A stretch of DNA of 64,000 bases from Virgibacillus_F flavescens (GTDB taxonomy: Bacteria > Bacillota > Bacilli > Bacillales > Amphibacillaceae), in contig NZ_CP192260.1 in NCBI RefSeq assembly GCF_050574275.1, positions 1,612,001 to 1,676,000 on the forward strand, in the 5' to 3' direction. The notes under the pieces were generated by a model, which was not told where the DNA came from, ran no database searches, and was given only the letters and a program-made list of their open reading frames with translations. The first letter of the stretch is position 1. Each line of letters opens with the position of its first letter. The translations under genes and the position numbers were made by a program. Below, piece by piece: positions 51,798 through 60,775 of the stretch.

Positions 51798-52217
51798 ATG
51801 GGTGAACTAGCAAATTGTACTCGATGTGATGAATTGTTTATGAAAACACTAAGAGATGTATGTAAAAATTGTTTTGAAGAAGAGGAACGTGCATTTAAAA
51901 CGGTAAGTACGTACTTACGTCAAAGAAAAAACAGACAAGCAACGTTAATCTTAGTCGAAGAAGAAACAGGTGTAAGCAGTAAATTAATTACAAAATTCAT
52001 TAAAGAAAAAAGGCTGTTGACTTCGCAGTTTCCAAAGCTTGGATATCCTTGTGATACGTGTGATAACACAATTACAACTGGCAGAATCTGCTCAACTTGT
52101 TCAGATGCCATCTTAAGTGATTTGGATACTGAATCGGAAATAGAACAGCGAACAGAACGTTTAAGTAAAAAGGAAAATGAGAATACGCCTATTTTTTATT
52201 CATATAAAAAGGATTGA
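51798..52217 (+). CDS. yvyF: YvyF-like flagellar operon protein
   Basis: 139 aa, TIGR03826 family. N-terminal zinc-like pair CTRCDELF..CKNCFEEEE, central helix-turn-helix-like ATLILVEEETGVSSKLITKFI, and second pair CDTCDNT..CSTCSD. Precedes flgM in Bacilli; may regulate flagellar gene expression, but its role is not established. Confidence 0.88.
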   Translation: MGELANCTRCDELFMKTLRDVCKNCFEEEERAFKTVSTYLRQRKNRQATLILVEEETGVSSKLITKFIKEKRLLTSQFPKLGYPCDTCDNTITTGRICSTCSDAILSDLDTESEIEQRTERLSKKENENTPIFYSYKKD

Positions 52218-52226
52218 TAAATTACT

Positions 52227-52253
52227 TTAACTTTGTTATCAAACAGCCGATAT
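52227..52253 (+). promoter_or_regulatory. SigD promoter before flgM
   Basis: TTAA (52227-52230), 15 nt, GCCGATAT (52246-52253). Gives SigD-dependent feedback on its own anti-sigma factor, as in B. subtilis. Confidence 0.78.
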
Positions 52254-52316
52254 AAAATATAGGATAAAGCAGATAAATATATAAGGGAATAAATCAACAA
52301 AACAGAGGTGGAAAAA

Positions 52317-52583
52317 ATGAAAATACAAGGGCCAAATCATACTAATTTCAATCCCTACAAAAACCAAATTCAAAAACAGGCCGATGTAAGCAAAGAAGTT
52401 AACCATAAGGATCAATTGCAAATTTCAAATCAAGCAAAGCAATTACAAGGAAGCGAAAAACCAAGCAGTGAGCGTGCAGCGTATGTTCAGGATCTAAAGC
52501 AGGCAGTTCAGTCCGGCGAATATAAAGTGAATCATGAAAAAACAGCAAGTAAGATGATTGCATTTTTGAATAATCAGCAATAA
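52317..52583 (+). CDS. flgM: Anti-sigma-D factor FlgM
   Basis: 88 aa. Disordered N-terminus (NHTNFNPYKNQIQKQ), then DQLQISNQAKQLQ and RAAYVQDLKQAVQSGEYKVN, the SigD-binding helices of FlgM. ATG at 52317 has AGAGGTGG upstream; an in-frame GTG at 52308 overlaps it. Holds SigD inactive until the hook is complete. Confidence 0.93.
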   Translation: MKIQGPNHTNFNPYKNQIQKQADVSKEVNHKDQLQISNQAKQLQGSEKPSSERAAYVQDLKQAVQSGEYKVNHEKTASKMIAFLNNQQ

Positions 52584-52598
52584 GAGGAGGACGAAACG

Positions 52599-53087
52599 TT
52601 GTCCCTGCACACAATTATACAGTCATTAGAAAAGTTAATAATGCTCCACGAAAGTCTGCTGTCTGTTTCTGAACTGAAAACAGCTGCAATTAAAGCGGGG
52701 AGCATGGAAGATCTGCAGGCGTTGCTTGTTAAAGAGCGAAAGCATGTTCAAGCATTGGAACAGGTTGAAACAAGCAGACAGCAAGTTGTTGACAACTGGT
52801 TTGAAATGAACAACCTGCCGTCTGAAAATAAAACAATCACCGCTATGCTCGAATTGCTTGAAGATAGAGCGCAGCAGCGGACACTTGAAAATGTAACTGT
52901 CAATTTAACAAATGCTGTAGCTGACTTAAAGAGTCAGGAGCAACTAAATCAAGCTCTGATTCAGCAATCCTTGCAATTTGTGGAGTTATCGTTAGATATG
53001 ATGAATCCATCTATCAATAATTTAAATTACGGAAACAAAGTTGATAAAGAATCAGTGAAACGTTCCGTATTTGATTCGAAAGCATAA
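52599..53087 (+). CDS. flgN: FlgN-type chaperone for hook-associated proteins
   Basis: 162 aa, nearly all helical, with LIMLHESLLSVSELKTAAI and a C-terminal LNQALIQQSLQFVELSLDMM. TTG start with GAGGAGG 9 nt upstream. Binds FlgK/FlgL before export; lies directly before flgK apart from repeat C3. Confidence 0.88.
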   Translation: MSLHTIIQSLEKLIMLHESLLSVSELKTAAIKAGSMEDLQALLVKERKHVQALEQVETSRQQVVDNWFEMNNLPSENKTITAMLELLEDRAQQRTLENVTVNLTNAVADLKSQEQLNQALIQQSLQFVELSLDMMNPSINNLNYGNKVDKESVKRSVFDSKA

Positions 53088-53108
53088 ATTTTTTCTAAGC
53101 AGGTAAGA

Positions 53109-53187
53109 AAGTATAAATCCTTTTTTACTTCATAAATGCAACTGGGGCATCCGCCATTAAGGCTTGGCGATATGCCAAGTTTTCTAA
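53109..53187 (+). repeat. Family C hairpin repeat (copy C3) between flgN and flgK
   Basis: AACTGGGGCATCCGCC / GGCGATATGCCAAGTT arms, preceded by AGTATAAATCC. Same orientation as transcription; its right end is 16 nt before the flgK start. Confidence 0.8.
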
Positions 53188-53203
53188 AAGAGGAGCTAAC
53201 GTT

Positions 53204-54715
53204 ATGAGTACATTCCATGGACTAGAGATGGCAAAGCAAGCACTATTTGCCCAGCAATCAGCGCTTTACACAACAGGTCATAATATTTCAAATGCTAATA
53301 CGGAAGGATATTCCAGGCAGCGTGTTAATTTTGAAACGACATCACCTTTTCCGACAGCGTCTCGAAACAGACCTGAAATACCGGGTCAGATGGGAACCGG
53401 GGTGGAAGCTGGATCCGTACAGCGAGTTCGTGATAAGTTTTTAGATTACCAGTTTCGTACGGAAAATAGTAAAGCTGGTTATTGGAATTCTAAAGCAGAT
53501 TCTATAGCTCGTATGGAAAGCATGATGAATGAACCATCTGAAAATGGTCTGTCTAAAACGATGGATCAATTCTGGCAATCACTTCAGGACCTGTCTGTAA
53601 ACCCGAAGAACTCGGGTGCTAGATCTGTTGTTGCGCAAAGAGGGCTTGCTGTTGCAGAAACATTTAATTATTTATCCAGTTCATTAAGCTCTACCCGCAC
53701 CGACTTGAAGAACCAAATAGATGTAACCGTAAAAGATGCGAATTCAATTTTATCGCAAGTTAACGAGTTAAATAAACAAATTCAGCAAATTGAACCACAT
53801 GGCTATTTGGCTAATGACTTATACGATGAACGTGATCGTCTAGTTGATGAACTATCAGGAATTGTTAACATTAAGGTTTCGTACACGAAAAGTGGTGAAA
53901 GTTCACCAGCAATTGCCGACGGTCTTGCGACAATTGAATTAGTGGATGACAAGGGTAAAGGACTTGGCTTGACTTTAGTTGATGGAAAATCCGGCGAGAT
54001 CAATGAAGTTACTGTTGACTATTCAGGAGCAGCCGAAGACGCGGTAACCTCTATATCTATTGGGGATACTCAGGTGCAACCAGAAGTATTTACATCCAAT
54101 GGATCCTTAAAAGGATTTATTGAATCTTACGGGTACGAAGATGCAGATAGTTCTATAAAGGGAACTTATACGGATATGATCGATAGTTTGGATGAAATGG
54201 CATATGAGTTTGCTAAAGAATTTAATGCTGTTCATGCAAATGGACAAGATTTAAGTGGTAATCAAGGCGGAGCATTCTTCGAAGGTACAGCTTCAGAGGC
54301 TGGTTCAGCTGCTTCCATTTCAGTAAATTCAGCTATTATTGATAACCCAGATTTAATTGCGGCTAGTGCAAACGGGGATATGGGAAATGGTGAAAACGCT
54401 AACGCTTTAGCTGATGTATTTAATAAAGCTTTACCTGAACTGGGTGAAAACACATCTGTTAAAACGTATTACGAGTCACTAATTGGTGGTTTGGGTGTCA
54501 ACGCACAGGAAGCAAACAGAATGGCAGGAAACACGAATATTCTTAAATCGCAGGTTGAGAACCAGCGGATGTCGGTTAGTTCTGTTTCATTAGATGAAGA
54601 GATGACGAACATGATTAAGTACCAGCATGCATATAATGCAGCGGCGCGAAGTCTTACTTCGGTTGATGAATTACTGGATCGTATCATAAATAACATGGGA
54701 ATTGTAGGAAGGTAG
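53204..54715 (+). CDS. flgK: Flagellar hook-associated protein 1
   Basis: 503 aa. N-terminal ALFAQQSALYTTGHNISNANT motif and C-terminal MTNMIKYQHAYNAAARSLTSVDELLDRIINNM are typical axial-protein D0 helices. First hook-filament junction protein. AGAGGAG SD 9 nt before ATG, immediately after repeat C3. Confidence 0.95.
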   Translation: MSTFHGLEMAKQALFAQQSALYTTGHNISNANTEGYSRQRVNFETTSPFPTASRNRPEIPGQMGTGVEAGSVQRVRDKFLDYQFRTENSKAGYWNSKADSIARMESMMNEPSENGLSKTMDQFWQSLQDLSVNPKNSGARSVVAQRGLAVAETFNYLSSSLSSTRTDLKNQIDVTVKDANSILSQVNELNKQIQQIEPHGYLANDLYDERDRLVDELSGIVNIKVSYTKSGESSPAIADGLATIELVDDKGKGLGLTLVDGKSGEINEVTVDYSGAAEDAVTSISIGDTQVQPEVFTSNGSLKGFIESYGYEDADSSIKGTYTDMIDSLDEMAYEFAKEFNAVHANGQDLSGNQGGAFFEGTASEAGSAASISVNSAIIDNPDLIAASANGDMGNGENANALADVFNKALPELGENTSVKTYYESLIGGLGVNAQEANRMAGNTNILKSQVENQRMSVSSVSLDEEMTNMIKYQHAYNAAARSLTSVDELLDRIINNMGIVGR

Positions 54716-54725
54716 GCGAAAACGT

Positions 54726-55610
54726 ATGCGAATTACTCAAGGAATGTTATCCAACAATATGCTTAGAAACCTATCCAACAGCTATTCCAGCCTAGGTACG
54801 TATATGGATCAATTAGCAACAGGAAAGAAAATCAACAAGCCATCTGATGATCCGGTAATTGCAATGAAAGGCATGAATTATCGTTCGCAGGTTATCGAAG
54901 TGGAACAATTTAAACGTAACACCAACGAAGTACATAACTGGATGGATAACTCAGACGCTGCATTGGATAAGGCAACACAGGCATTACAAAAAATGCGCGA
55001 ACTTGCTGTGCAGGCGAGTAATGATACCTATGGAAGTGAAGAACGCGATAACATTAAGGAAGAAGTGGAACAGTTAAAAGAACACCTTATCGATATTGCA
55101 AATACCAATGTAAATGGTAAATTTATTTTTAACGGAACTAAAACGGAGTCAATGCCGGTACAAACCGATCCTGCAACAGATGAGTTAGTATTTGATCAAA
55201 GCGGGAGTCCTGTGTTAATTGAAGTATCAACTAACACAAAGCTGAAAGCAAACGTGTCTGGTTCAGAAGTTTTTAACGCGGATTTATTTGGAAAAATCGA
55301 TGAGTTTATTACTGCTCTTGATTCGAATAATCAAGACGGAGTAGATGATAGTATTGAAACACTTGACGAAGGAATAAATAATGTAATTAACTCCCGAGCA
55401 GATTTAGGAGCACGGATGAATCGACTTGATTTAATTGAAAATCGATTAAGCTCACAGGAAATTAATGCAAAACGAATGATGTCCAATAATGAAGACATTG
55501 ACTATGAGAAAGTTATTACAAAATTAACCGCTCAGGAGAGCGTCCACCGAGCAGCGCTATCTGCAGGTTCACGTATTATTCAGCCAACTCTATTGGATTT
55601 CCTGCGTTAA
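54726..55610 (+). CDS. flgL: Flagellar hook-associated protein 3
   Basis: 294 aa, flagellin-like: MRITQGMLSNNMLRNL at the start, LQKMRELAVQASNDTYGSEER in D1, and ALSAGSRIIQPTLLDFLR at the end. Second junction protein. Starts 10 nt after flgK. Confidence 0.95.
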   Translation: MRITQGMLSNNMLRNLSNSYSSLGTYMDQLATGKKINKPSDDPVIAMKGMNYRSQVIEVEQFKRNTNEVHNWMDNSDAALDKATQALQKMRELAVQASNDTYGSEERDNIKEEVEQLKEHLIDIANTNVNGKFIFNGTKTESMPVQTDPATDELVFDQSGSPVLIEVSTNTKLKANVSGSEVFNADLFGKIDEFITALDSNNQDGVDDSIETLDEGINNVINSRADLGARMNRLDLIENRLSSQEINAKRMMSNNEDIDYEKVITKLTAQESVHRAALSAGSRIIQPTLLDFLR

Positions 55611-55620
55611 GTTAAACATA

Positions 55621-55662
55621 CAGCCCTGACCACTTTATGATACTGGTGGGACAGGGCTTTCC
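55621..55662 (+). terminator. Weak attenuator-like hairpin after flgL
   Basis: AGCCCTG-(A)CCAC / TGGTGGGA-CAGGGCT with a short TTT only, so probably partial termination within the operon. Confidence 0.5.
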
Positions 55663-55675
55663 TAATATGTTTGGA

Positions 55676-55759
55676 AAGTATATAAGCTTAGAGCAAGTGC
55701 TGGTATAAGTGCAACTAGGGCTTTCGCTATTAAAGCTTGGCGATCAGCCAAGTTTTCTA
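55676..55759 (+). repeat. Family C hairpin repeat (copy C4) between flgL and yviE
   Basis: AGTATATAAGCTTAGAGCAA, TGCTGGTATAAGTGCAACT, then arms GGGCTTTCGC / GCGATCAGCC and AAGTTTTCTAA. Best match to C3 at the 3' arm (AAAGCTTGGCGAT, CCAAGTTTTCTAA). Confidence 0.8.
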
Positions 55760-55782
55760 ATATTTGAAAGGAGAGATGCTTC

Positions 55783-56355
55783 ATGCAACTACCCCAAATT
55801 AGAATGCAGTCACAAATGGCTGCAATTAGTATTCAACAAGTTAGTGGCCAGCAAAAAATTCAGCAGCCTGAAGCATCTTTGTCTATTCAACAACCAAAGG
55901 CAGAAATGACAATGAAAACCACACCTTCCAAACTGCAAATAGATCAAACAAGGGCATGGGAGGATATGAATATTCTGCATGTATTTAAATCGATTGAAAA
56001 ATTTGCAAATGAAGGAATGCAGGGAGCGAAAGAAGGAACTGCCAGACGTGTTCAGCAGGGTGATTCATTGATGAGGATTGAAAATAAAGGAAATCCCATT
56101 CCAGGTCAAGCCGTACAAAATGCCTTTGACCAAATGAAACAGATTGGAATTAAATTTATTCCCTCCATGTCTGCAGTTAAGATAAACTATCAGCCTTCTG
56201 ATGTCACTATTAATGTGAAGGCAAATAAACCAATTATCGAAGCCCAAGCGAATCGACCAGATATTCAGTACTCTCCTGGTGAAGTCAATATTGGAATAAA
56301 GAACTATCAAAGCTTGGAAATTGACTTCGAAAATCTATTTCAAAAATCGGTCTAA
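55783..56355 (+). CDS. yviE: YviE-like protein (DUF6470)
   Basis: 190 aa. LPQIRMQSQMAAISIQQ at the start, helical IDQTRAWEDMNILHVFKSIEKFANEG, and PGEVNIGIKNYQSLEIDFENLF at the end. Conserved between flgL and fliW in Bacilli; function unknown. AAAGGAG before ATG. Confidence 0.87.
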   Translation: MQLPQIRMQSQMAAISIQQVSGQQKIQQPEASLSIQQPKAEMTMKTTPSKLQIDQTRAWEDMNILHVFKSIEKFANEGMQGAKEGTARRVQQGDSLMRIENKGNPIPGQAVQNAFDQMKQIGIKFIPSMSAVKINYQPSDVTINVKANKPIIEAQANRPDIQYSPGEVNIGIKNYQSLEIDFENLFQKSV

Positions 56356-56373
56356 AGGGATGGTAATACACTA

Positions 56374-56823
56374 ATGAACATTCAAACAAAGTATGTAGGG
56401 CAAGTGGAAGTAAATGAGGAAGAAATAATTAATTTTATGAACGGGCTGCCAGGTTTTAGTGAGGAAACACGATTTACAATACTAGATTTACCTGGAAATG
56501 CAGTGTTTCAAATCTTACAATCTACAAACACACCGAGTCTTGCATTTGTAATTACAAATCCATATCACTTCTATCGTGAATATACATTTGAAATTGATAC
56601 GAATACAAAAGAAAGTCTGGTAATAGAAAGCGAAAAAGATATTGCCGTATTTTCGATCGTTACATTACAGGATCCATTCGAGGACAGCACCATGAATTTA
56701 AAAGCGCCAATTATCATTAATCCGACGAGTAAAAGAGGAAAACAATTCATCTTGAATCAGGAAGATTATTCGACAAAAATGGCCATTGCACCAATAAATT
56801 CCTCAGCAGTGAGGGGTGAATAA
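56374..56823 (+). CDS. fliW: Flagellar assembly factor FliW
   Basis: 149 aa. INFMNGLPGFSEETRFTILDL, FQILQSTNTPSLAFVITNP and NLKAPIIINPTSKRGKQ are the family motifs. Binds flagellin and CsrA; sequesters CsrA when flagellin is low in the cytoplasm. Three nt before csrA. Here its partner flagellin gene is not adjacent. Confidence 0.95.
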   Translation: MNIQTKYVGQVEVNEEEIINFMNGLPGFSEETRFTILDLPGNAVFQILQSTNTPSLAFVITNPYHFYREYTFEIDTNTKESLVIESEKDIAVFSIVTLQDPFEDSTMNLKAPIIINPTSKRGKQFILNQEDYSTKMAIAPINSSAVRGE

Positions 56824-56825
56824 TT

Positions 56826-57053
56826 ATGTTAGTACTCACGAGGAAACTCAACGAATCTATCCAAATTGGTGAAGATATTGAAATAAAAGTATTGGGCATC
56901 GATGGTGACCAAATTAAGCTCGGTATTTCTGCACCAAAGTCAGTCGAAATCCATAGAAAAGAAATATACATAGAAATTCAAGAACAAAATAATGCTGCCG
57001 CAAATCTTTCAACAGAATTGTTGGGGCTACTGGGTAATAAAGATAATAAATAA
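56826..57053 (+). CDS. csrA: Carbon storage regulator CsrA (canonical)
   Basis: 75 aa. MLVLTRKLNESIQIGEDIEI and ISAPKSVEIHRKEIYIEIQE fit CsrA fully, including Arg6 and Arg44-type RNA-binding residues. Translational repressor of hag in Bacilli. It has a 20-residue C-terminal extension. SD GAGGGGTG lies within the fliW end, so the two are coupled. Confidence 0.95.
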   Translation: MLVLTRKLNESIQIGEDIEIKVLGIDGDQIKLGISAPKSVEIHRKEIYIEIQEQNNAAANLSTELLGLLGNKDNK

Positions 57054-57057
57054 TAAT

Positions 57058-57085
57058 TAAACAATAAGATAAATGATGCCGATAT
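57058..57085 (+). promoter_or_regulatory. SigD promoter after csrA, where hag normally begins
   Basis: TAAA (57058-57061), 16 nt, GCCGATAT (57078-57085). It now drives flaG-fliD-fliS-fliT. In B. subtilis this position holds the hag promoter. Confidence 0.78.
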
Positions 57086-57117
57086 AAAGTTAAACAGTAA
57101 GAGGAGTTGCATGGGCA

Positions 57118-57483
57118 ATGAGACTTGAAAAAGTAGCGACTGGTTCACATCCCTTGCAAAGTGAAACACACATCAAACCTAAGTCATCTGCAGCAGAAGG
57201 AACCATGGAAAAAGAAGTACAAAGTAAGAATATCGTACTTCACGATCAGGAAGTAATTAATCGTGAAGATATCGAAACGGTCATTTCCAATTTAAATGAA
57301 TTTATTGAACCACTTCAGACGAATTTGAAGTTTGAGTTTCATGATAAGTTGAATGAATACTATGTCACCGTTATCAATCCAATCACGGAAGAAGTAATCA
57401 GAGAAATCCCTTCTAGAAAAATGTTAGATATGTACGCAGCAATGGCAGAAGTTATGGGGCTTTTCGTAGATGAAAAGATTTAA
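57118..57483 (+). CDS. flaG: FlaG family flagellar protein
   Basis: 121 aa. Disordered N-half, then LNEFIEPLQTNLKFEFHDKLNEYYVTVINP and EVIREIPSRKMLDMYAAMAEVMGLFVDEKI, the FlaG domain. Affects filament length in some species. AGAGGAG before ATG; first gene after the SigD promoter. Confidence 0.93.
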   Translation: MRLEKVATGSHPLQSETHIKPKSSAAEGTMEKEVQSKNIVLHDQEVINREDIETVISNLNEFIEPLQTNLKFEFHDKLNEYYVTVINPITEEVIREIPSRKMLDMYAAMAEVMGLFVDEKI

Positions 57484-57497
57484 AGGAGTGAAATAGA

Positions 57498-58970
57498 ATG
57501 CGAATTGGCGGATTAGCAACAGGAATGGATATTGACCAGCTGGTCGGAAAGTTAATGAAGGCAGAGCGAATGCCATTAGACCGTATGGAACAAGACAAAA
57601 CAACGTTGACGTGGAAGCGTGATGCTTTCCGCGATGTTAACAAGCAGCTGCAGGAACTGGATGACATGATGCTAAGTATGAAAACTGACGCTACGTTTAA
57701 TGCAAAATCGGTAACTTCAACCCAGGAAGATGCTATTACAGCAACTGGTACAGCTATTTCTTCAGATGGAGTATATAATATTGAAGTTACGAAGCTTGCA
57801 ACGTCAGCCATTAATGTCAGTCAGTCAGAATTGGCAGTTGACCCAGACGAAACATTGAGTACTCAAGGAGTTGCTACAGGATCATTTAAATTTACAACCT
57901 ATGATGATGCTGGAGATCCGGTTGAACATACGTTTAATGTAGATGCGGACGATACACTTAATGATGTATTAACACGGATTACAGAAGCGGATAATAATGT
58001 ACGGGCATTTTATGATTCTCAGACAAATAAAGTAGCCCTGGAAACGACTCGTACAGGTGACTTCAATCCTAATGGTGCAGAAGTTGAGTTTAATGCTACT
58101 AATAATTCATTTTTCACAAATACATTAAACCTTGGTAGTGCAAATGAAAAGGGTGGATCTGACGCTCAATTTACTTATAATGGCGCCTTAACTATTAGTT
58201 CTCATGAAAACAATTACACATTAAATGGTATTAATTTCGAGTTTAAAAATGTTACAAACGGAGCTGCTAGTTTAACTGTTGATAACAATGTAGAAGCAAC
58301 GTTTGATACAATCATGAAATTCGTAGACAAATATAATCAGGTTGTTGAATCGCTAAATGAAACGCAAAACGAAGAGAAGTATCGTGAATATAAACCTCTC
58401 ACAGATAAACAGCGAGAAGGATTATCCGAGGATGAAGCTAAACTGTGGGATGAAAAAGCTAAAAGCGGTATTCTCAGCAACGAATCTATCATTACAGACG
58501 GAATGTTTTCAATGCGGCGCAGCTGGTACTCGAACGTTGAGACAGGTGGAGAATTTACTTCTTTAACTCAGATTGGAATAACCACTTCAAGTAATTACAG
58601 GGATGGCGGAAAGCTAATTGTTAATGAATCAGATTTGAGAGAAGCTTTAACTGCGAACCCTGATGGTGTGCAAAAGTTATTCTCTAATAGTGATGAAGGT
58701 GCAAGCCGAGGAATCATAAATCGACTGGAAGATTCGCTTGAGTCTACTATGGAACGCATCGAATCAAGGGCTGGCGGTGGAACTGATACTCTAGAAAATT
58801 ATACACTTGGAAAGCGTATGAAAGATCTGAACGAAGAAATTTCAGATTTCGAGGATCGATTGGTAAGAGTTGAGAACCGTTACTGGGGTGAGTTCACCGC
58901 TATGGAAAAAGCAATACAGCGAATGAACCAGCAATCAGCTCAGCTTATGTCCCAATTCGGTGGAGCATAA
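57498..58970 (+). CDS. fliD: Flagellar filament cap protein
   Basis: 490 aa. N-terminal IGGLATGMDIDQLVGKLMKAERMPLD and C-terminal MKDLNEEISDFEDRLVRVENRYWGEFTAMEKAIQRMN are FliD hallmarks. Caps the filament and helps flagellin fold. Follows flaG by 14 nt. Confidence 0.95.
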   Translation: MRIGGLATGMDIDQLVGKLMKAERMPLDRMEQDKTTLTWKRDAFRDVNKQLQELDDMMLSMKTDATFNAKSVTSTQEDAITATGTAISSDGVYNIEVTKLATSAINVSQSELAVDPDETLSTQGVATGSFKFTTYDDAGDPVEHTFNVDADDTLNDVLTRITEADNNVRAFYDSQTNKVALETTRTGDFNPNGAEVEFNATNNSFFTNTLNLGSANEKGGSDAQFTYNGALTISSHENNYTLNGINFEFKNVTNGAASLTVDNNVEATFDTIMKFVDKYNQVVESLNETQNEEKYREYKPLTDKQREGLSEDEAKLWDEKAKSGILSNESIITDGMFSMRRSWYSNVETGGEFTSLTQIGITTSSNYRDGGKLIVNESDLREALTANPDGVQKLFSNSDEGASRGIINRLEDSLESTMERIESRAGGGTDTLENYTLGKRMKDLNEEISDFEDRLVRVENRYWGEFTAMEKAIQRMNQQSAQLMSQFGGA

Positions 58971-59008
58971 ACAAGGGGAAAGTTTTAGATCTATAAGGGA
59001 GTGGAAGC

Positions 59009-59410
59009 ATGGCTTTGAATAAGCACTATCAAACATATCAGGACAACGCGGTGAATACTGCCTCTGGCGGAGAACTTACTATGATGTTATATAATGGCTG
59101 CATCAAATTTATTAAACAGGCAAAGAAAAATTTAAATGATAAAGAATTTGAGGCAAAGAATACTAATATCCAAAAGGCACAAAACATCATTCAGGAGTTA
59201 ATGTTAACATTGGACCCGAAAGTGGAGTTAACTAATCAAATGTTGCCATTATATGAATATATGGTACACCAATTAAAAGAAGGCAATATTAAAAATGATG
59301 TTGCGCCACTTGATGAAGCATTGTCCTTTGCTGTTGAATTTAGGGATACATGGAAAGAAGTAATGCTAAAGACCCGGCAGAATCAGTATGCTCAAGGCGC
59401 TAAAGTCTGA
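59009..59410 (+). CDS. fliS: Flagellin export chaperone FliS
   Basis: 133 aa. HYQTYQDNAVNTASGGELTMMLYNGCIKFIKQA is the family signature; EGNIKNDVAPLDEALSFAVEFRDTWKEVM at the end. Keeps flagellin unfolded for export. Confidence 0.95.
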   Translation: MALNKHYQTYQDNAVNTASGGELTMMLYNGCIKFIKQAKKNLNDKEFEAKNTNIQKAQNIIQELMLTLDPKVELTNQMLPLYEYMVHQLKEGNIKNDVAPLDEALSFAVEFRDTWKEVMLKTRQNQYAQGAKV

Positions 59411-59763
59411 TGGGTAGGTTGGAGTTATTAGTTGAAATTACCACCGAGCTGGAGTTAGTTCTAAATTCTTCTGTCGATTCTAAAAATCGAGAACCTATTA
59501 TTGAGCAAATTAATAGCTTAATTGAGAGACGCGGCAGCTTACTGGACGAAGTCAAACCACCCTTTACAGAAGAAGAAAAAGTATTGGGTAAGAAACTAGT
59601 AGTTATGAATGAAACAATACAGATAAAAATGAACAAAGTTTTAAGTTCATTAAAGGTAGAGATGAAACAACTGAAAACCCAAAAAAAATCTAATTTAAAC
59701 TATGTAAATCCATACAAAGATGTAAGATCAATGGATGGAATGTATGTGGATAGTAAGAAGTAA
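59410..59763 (+). CDS. fliT: FliT-like flagellar chaperone
   Basis: 117 aa helical protein, start MGRLELLVEITTELELVL, C-terminal MKQLKTQKKSNLNYVNPYKDVRS. Position directly after fliS with stop/start overlap (TGATG) identifies it as FliT, whose sequences diverge strongly. Chaperone for FliD. Confidence 0.85.
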   Translation: MGRLELLVEITTELELVLNSSVDSKNREPIIEQINSLIERRGSLLDEVKPPFTEEEKVLGKKLVVMNETIQIKMNKVLSSLKVEMKQLKTQKKSNLNYVNPYKDVRSMDGMYVDSKK

Positions 59764-59765
59764 GT

Positions 59766-59795
59766 AAACTCCCAATAATTACCGGGAGTTTTTTT
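59766..59795 (+). terminator. Terminator after fliT
   Basis: AAACTCCC / GGGAGTTT stem and T run; ends the flagellar operon. Confidence 0.9.
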
Positions 59796-59874
59796 GTATG
59801 GCCGAAAGTCTTTCGCTATATGGACTTGAGCGATTATCGACAAAATTCTACAACTTTTTACATAAAATTATTTA

Positions 59875-59910
59875 GTTTAGGCAGGAATTGGACAGGGTAT
59901 TGTAGAATAT
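59875..59910 (+). promoter_or_regulatory. Overlapping SigB and SigH promoters of hpf
   Basis: SigB: GTTTAG (59875-59880), 14 nt, GGGTAT (59895-59900). SigH: GCAGGAATT (59881-59889), 12 nt, GTAGAATAT (59902-59910), matching RNAGGANWW-N11/12-RNNGAATWW at each position. The B. subtilis orthologue yvyD is known to use both sigma factors. Confidence 0.8.
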
Positions 59911-59942
59911 GTACTACATAAGGATGAAAGGAGGACACTTTT

Positions 59943-60494
59943 ATGAAATATAACATTCGTGGTGAGAACTTGGAGGTCACAAGCTCCATACGTGATTACG
60001 TTCAAAAGAAAATAAGTAAGTTAGAACGGTATTTTGATACACCTCCAGCTTCTGATGTACATGTAAATCTAAGTGTCTATAATGATGAGCAGAGAATTGA
60101 AGTAACCATTCCAATGACGAATCTATTGCTTCGTGCAGAGGAACAGCATATTGATTTATACGCTGCCATCGACCTTGTGGTGGATAAGCTGGAAAGACAA
60201 ATTCGAAAATATAAAACAAAAGTAAATCGCAGGTCTCGTCAAAACGGTGCAGCAAAACATATTTTTGCTGAACTTGAAAAGGAACAATATAATGAAGAGG
60301 CTGAGTCAGATGAAATTGAAATTGTAAAAACAAAAAGATTTAATTTAAAGCCAATGGATTCAGAAGAAGCTGTATTGCAAATGGACATGTTAGGTCACGC
60401 TTTCTATGTGTTTACTAATGCATTGTCAGGTGATACAAATGTAGTTTATCGTCGTAAAGACGGAAGATATGGAATTATTGAGCCAAACAGTTAA
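59943..60494 (+). CDS. hpf: Ribosome hibernation promoting factor, long form
   Basis: 183 aa. N-terminal HPF/RaiA domain (YNIRGENLEVTSSIRDYVQKKISKLERYF; IDLYAAIDLVVDKLERQIRKYK) and C-terminal dimerisation domain (KPMDSEEAVLQMDMLGHAFYVFTNA; VVYRRKDGRYGIIEP). Long HPF links 70S ribosomes into 100S dimers in stress and stationary phase. GAAAGGAGG before ATG. Induced through SigB and SigH by the promoter found upstream. Confidence 0.96.
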   Translation: MKYNIRGENLEVTSSIRDYVQKKISKLERYFDTPPASDVHVNLSVYNDEQRIEVTIPMTNLLLRAEEQHIDLYAAIDLVVDKLERQIRKYKTKVNRRSRQNGAAKHIFAELEKEQYNEEAESDEIEIVKTKRFNLKPMDSEEAVLQMDMLGHAFYVFTNALSGDTNVVYRRKDGRYGIIEPNS

Positions 60495-60512
60495 ATTAAT
60501 AAATAATAGCAG

Positions 60513-60549
60513 AACGGTCCCGAATATCATATTCGGGGCCGTTTTTTTT
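60513..60549 (+). terminator. hpf terminator
   Basis: AACGGTCCCGAATAT / ATATTCGGGGCCGTT stem with T run. Confidence 0.92.
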
Positions 60550-60775
60550 AGTTGGTCCAGCATATTTGTCGAATATTGTAGATAGGTTTGCCAAATTCGA
60601 AATTTGGAATGAAAAATTTCTTCTTTTTTGATTGATAATCTTAGTTTATGTACAAATTGAACAATTTTGAGTCGAGAATCCTGTCGAATGCATACCCAAA
60701 AATGGAAAATGGAGATTGGTCAATTATTCATGTGACGTGATATAAATAAGTATGCAAAAAAAAGAGGTGATGCTT

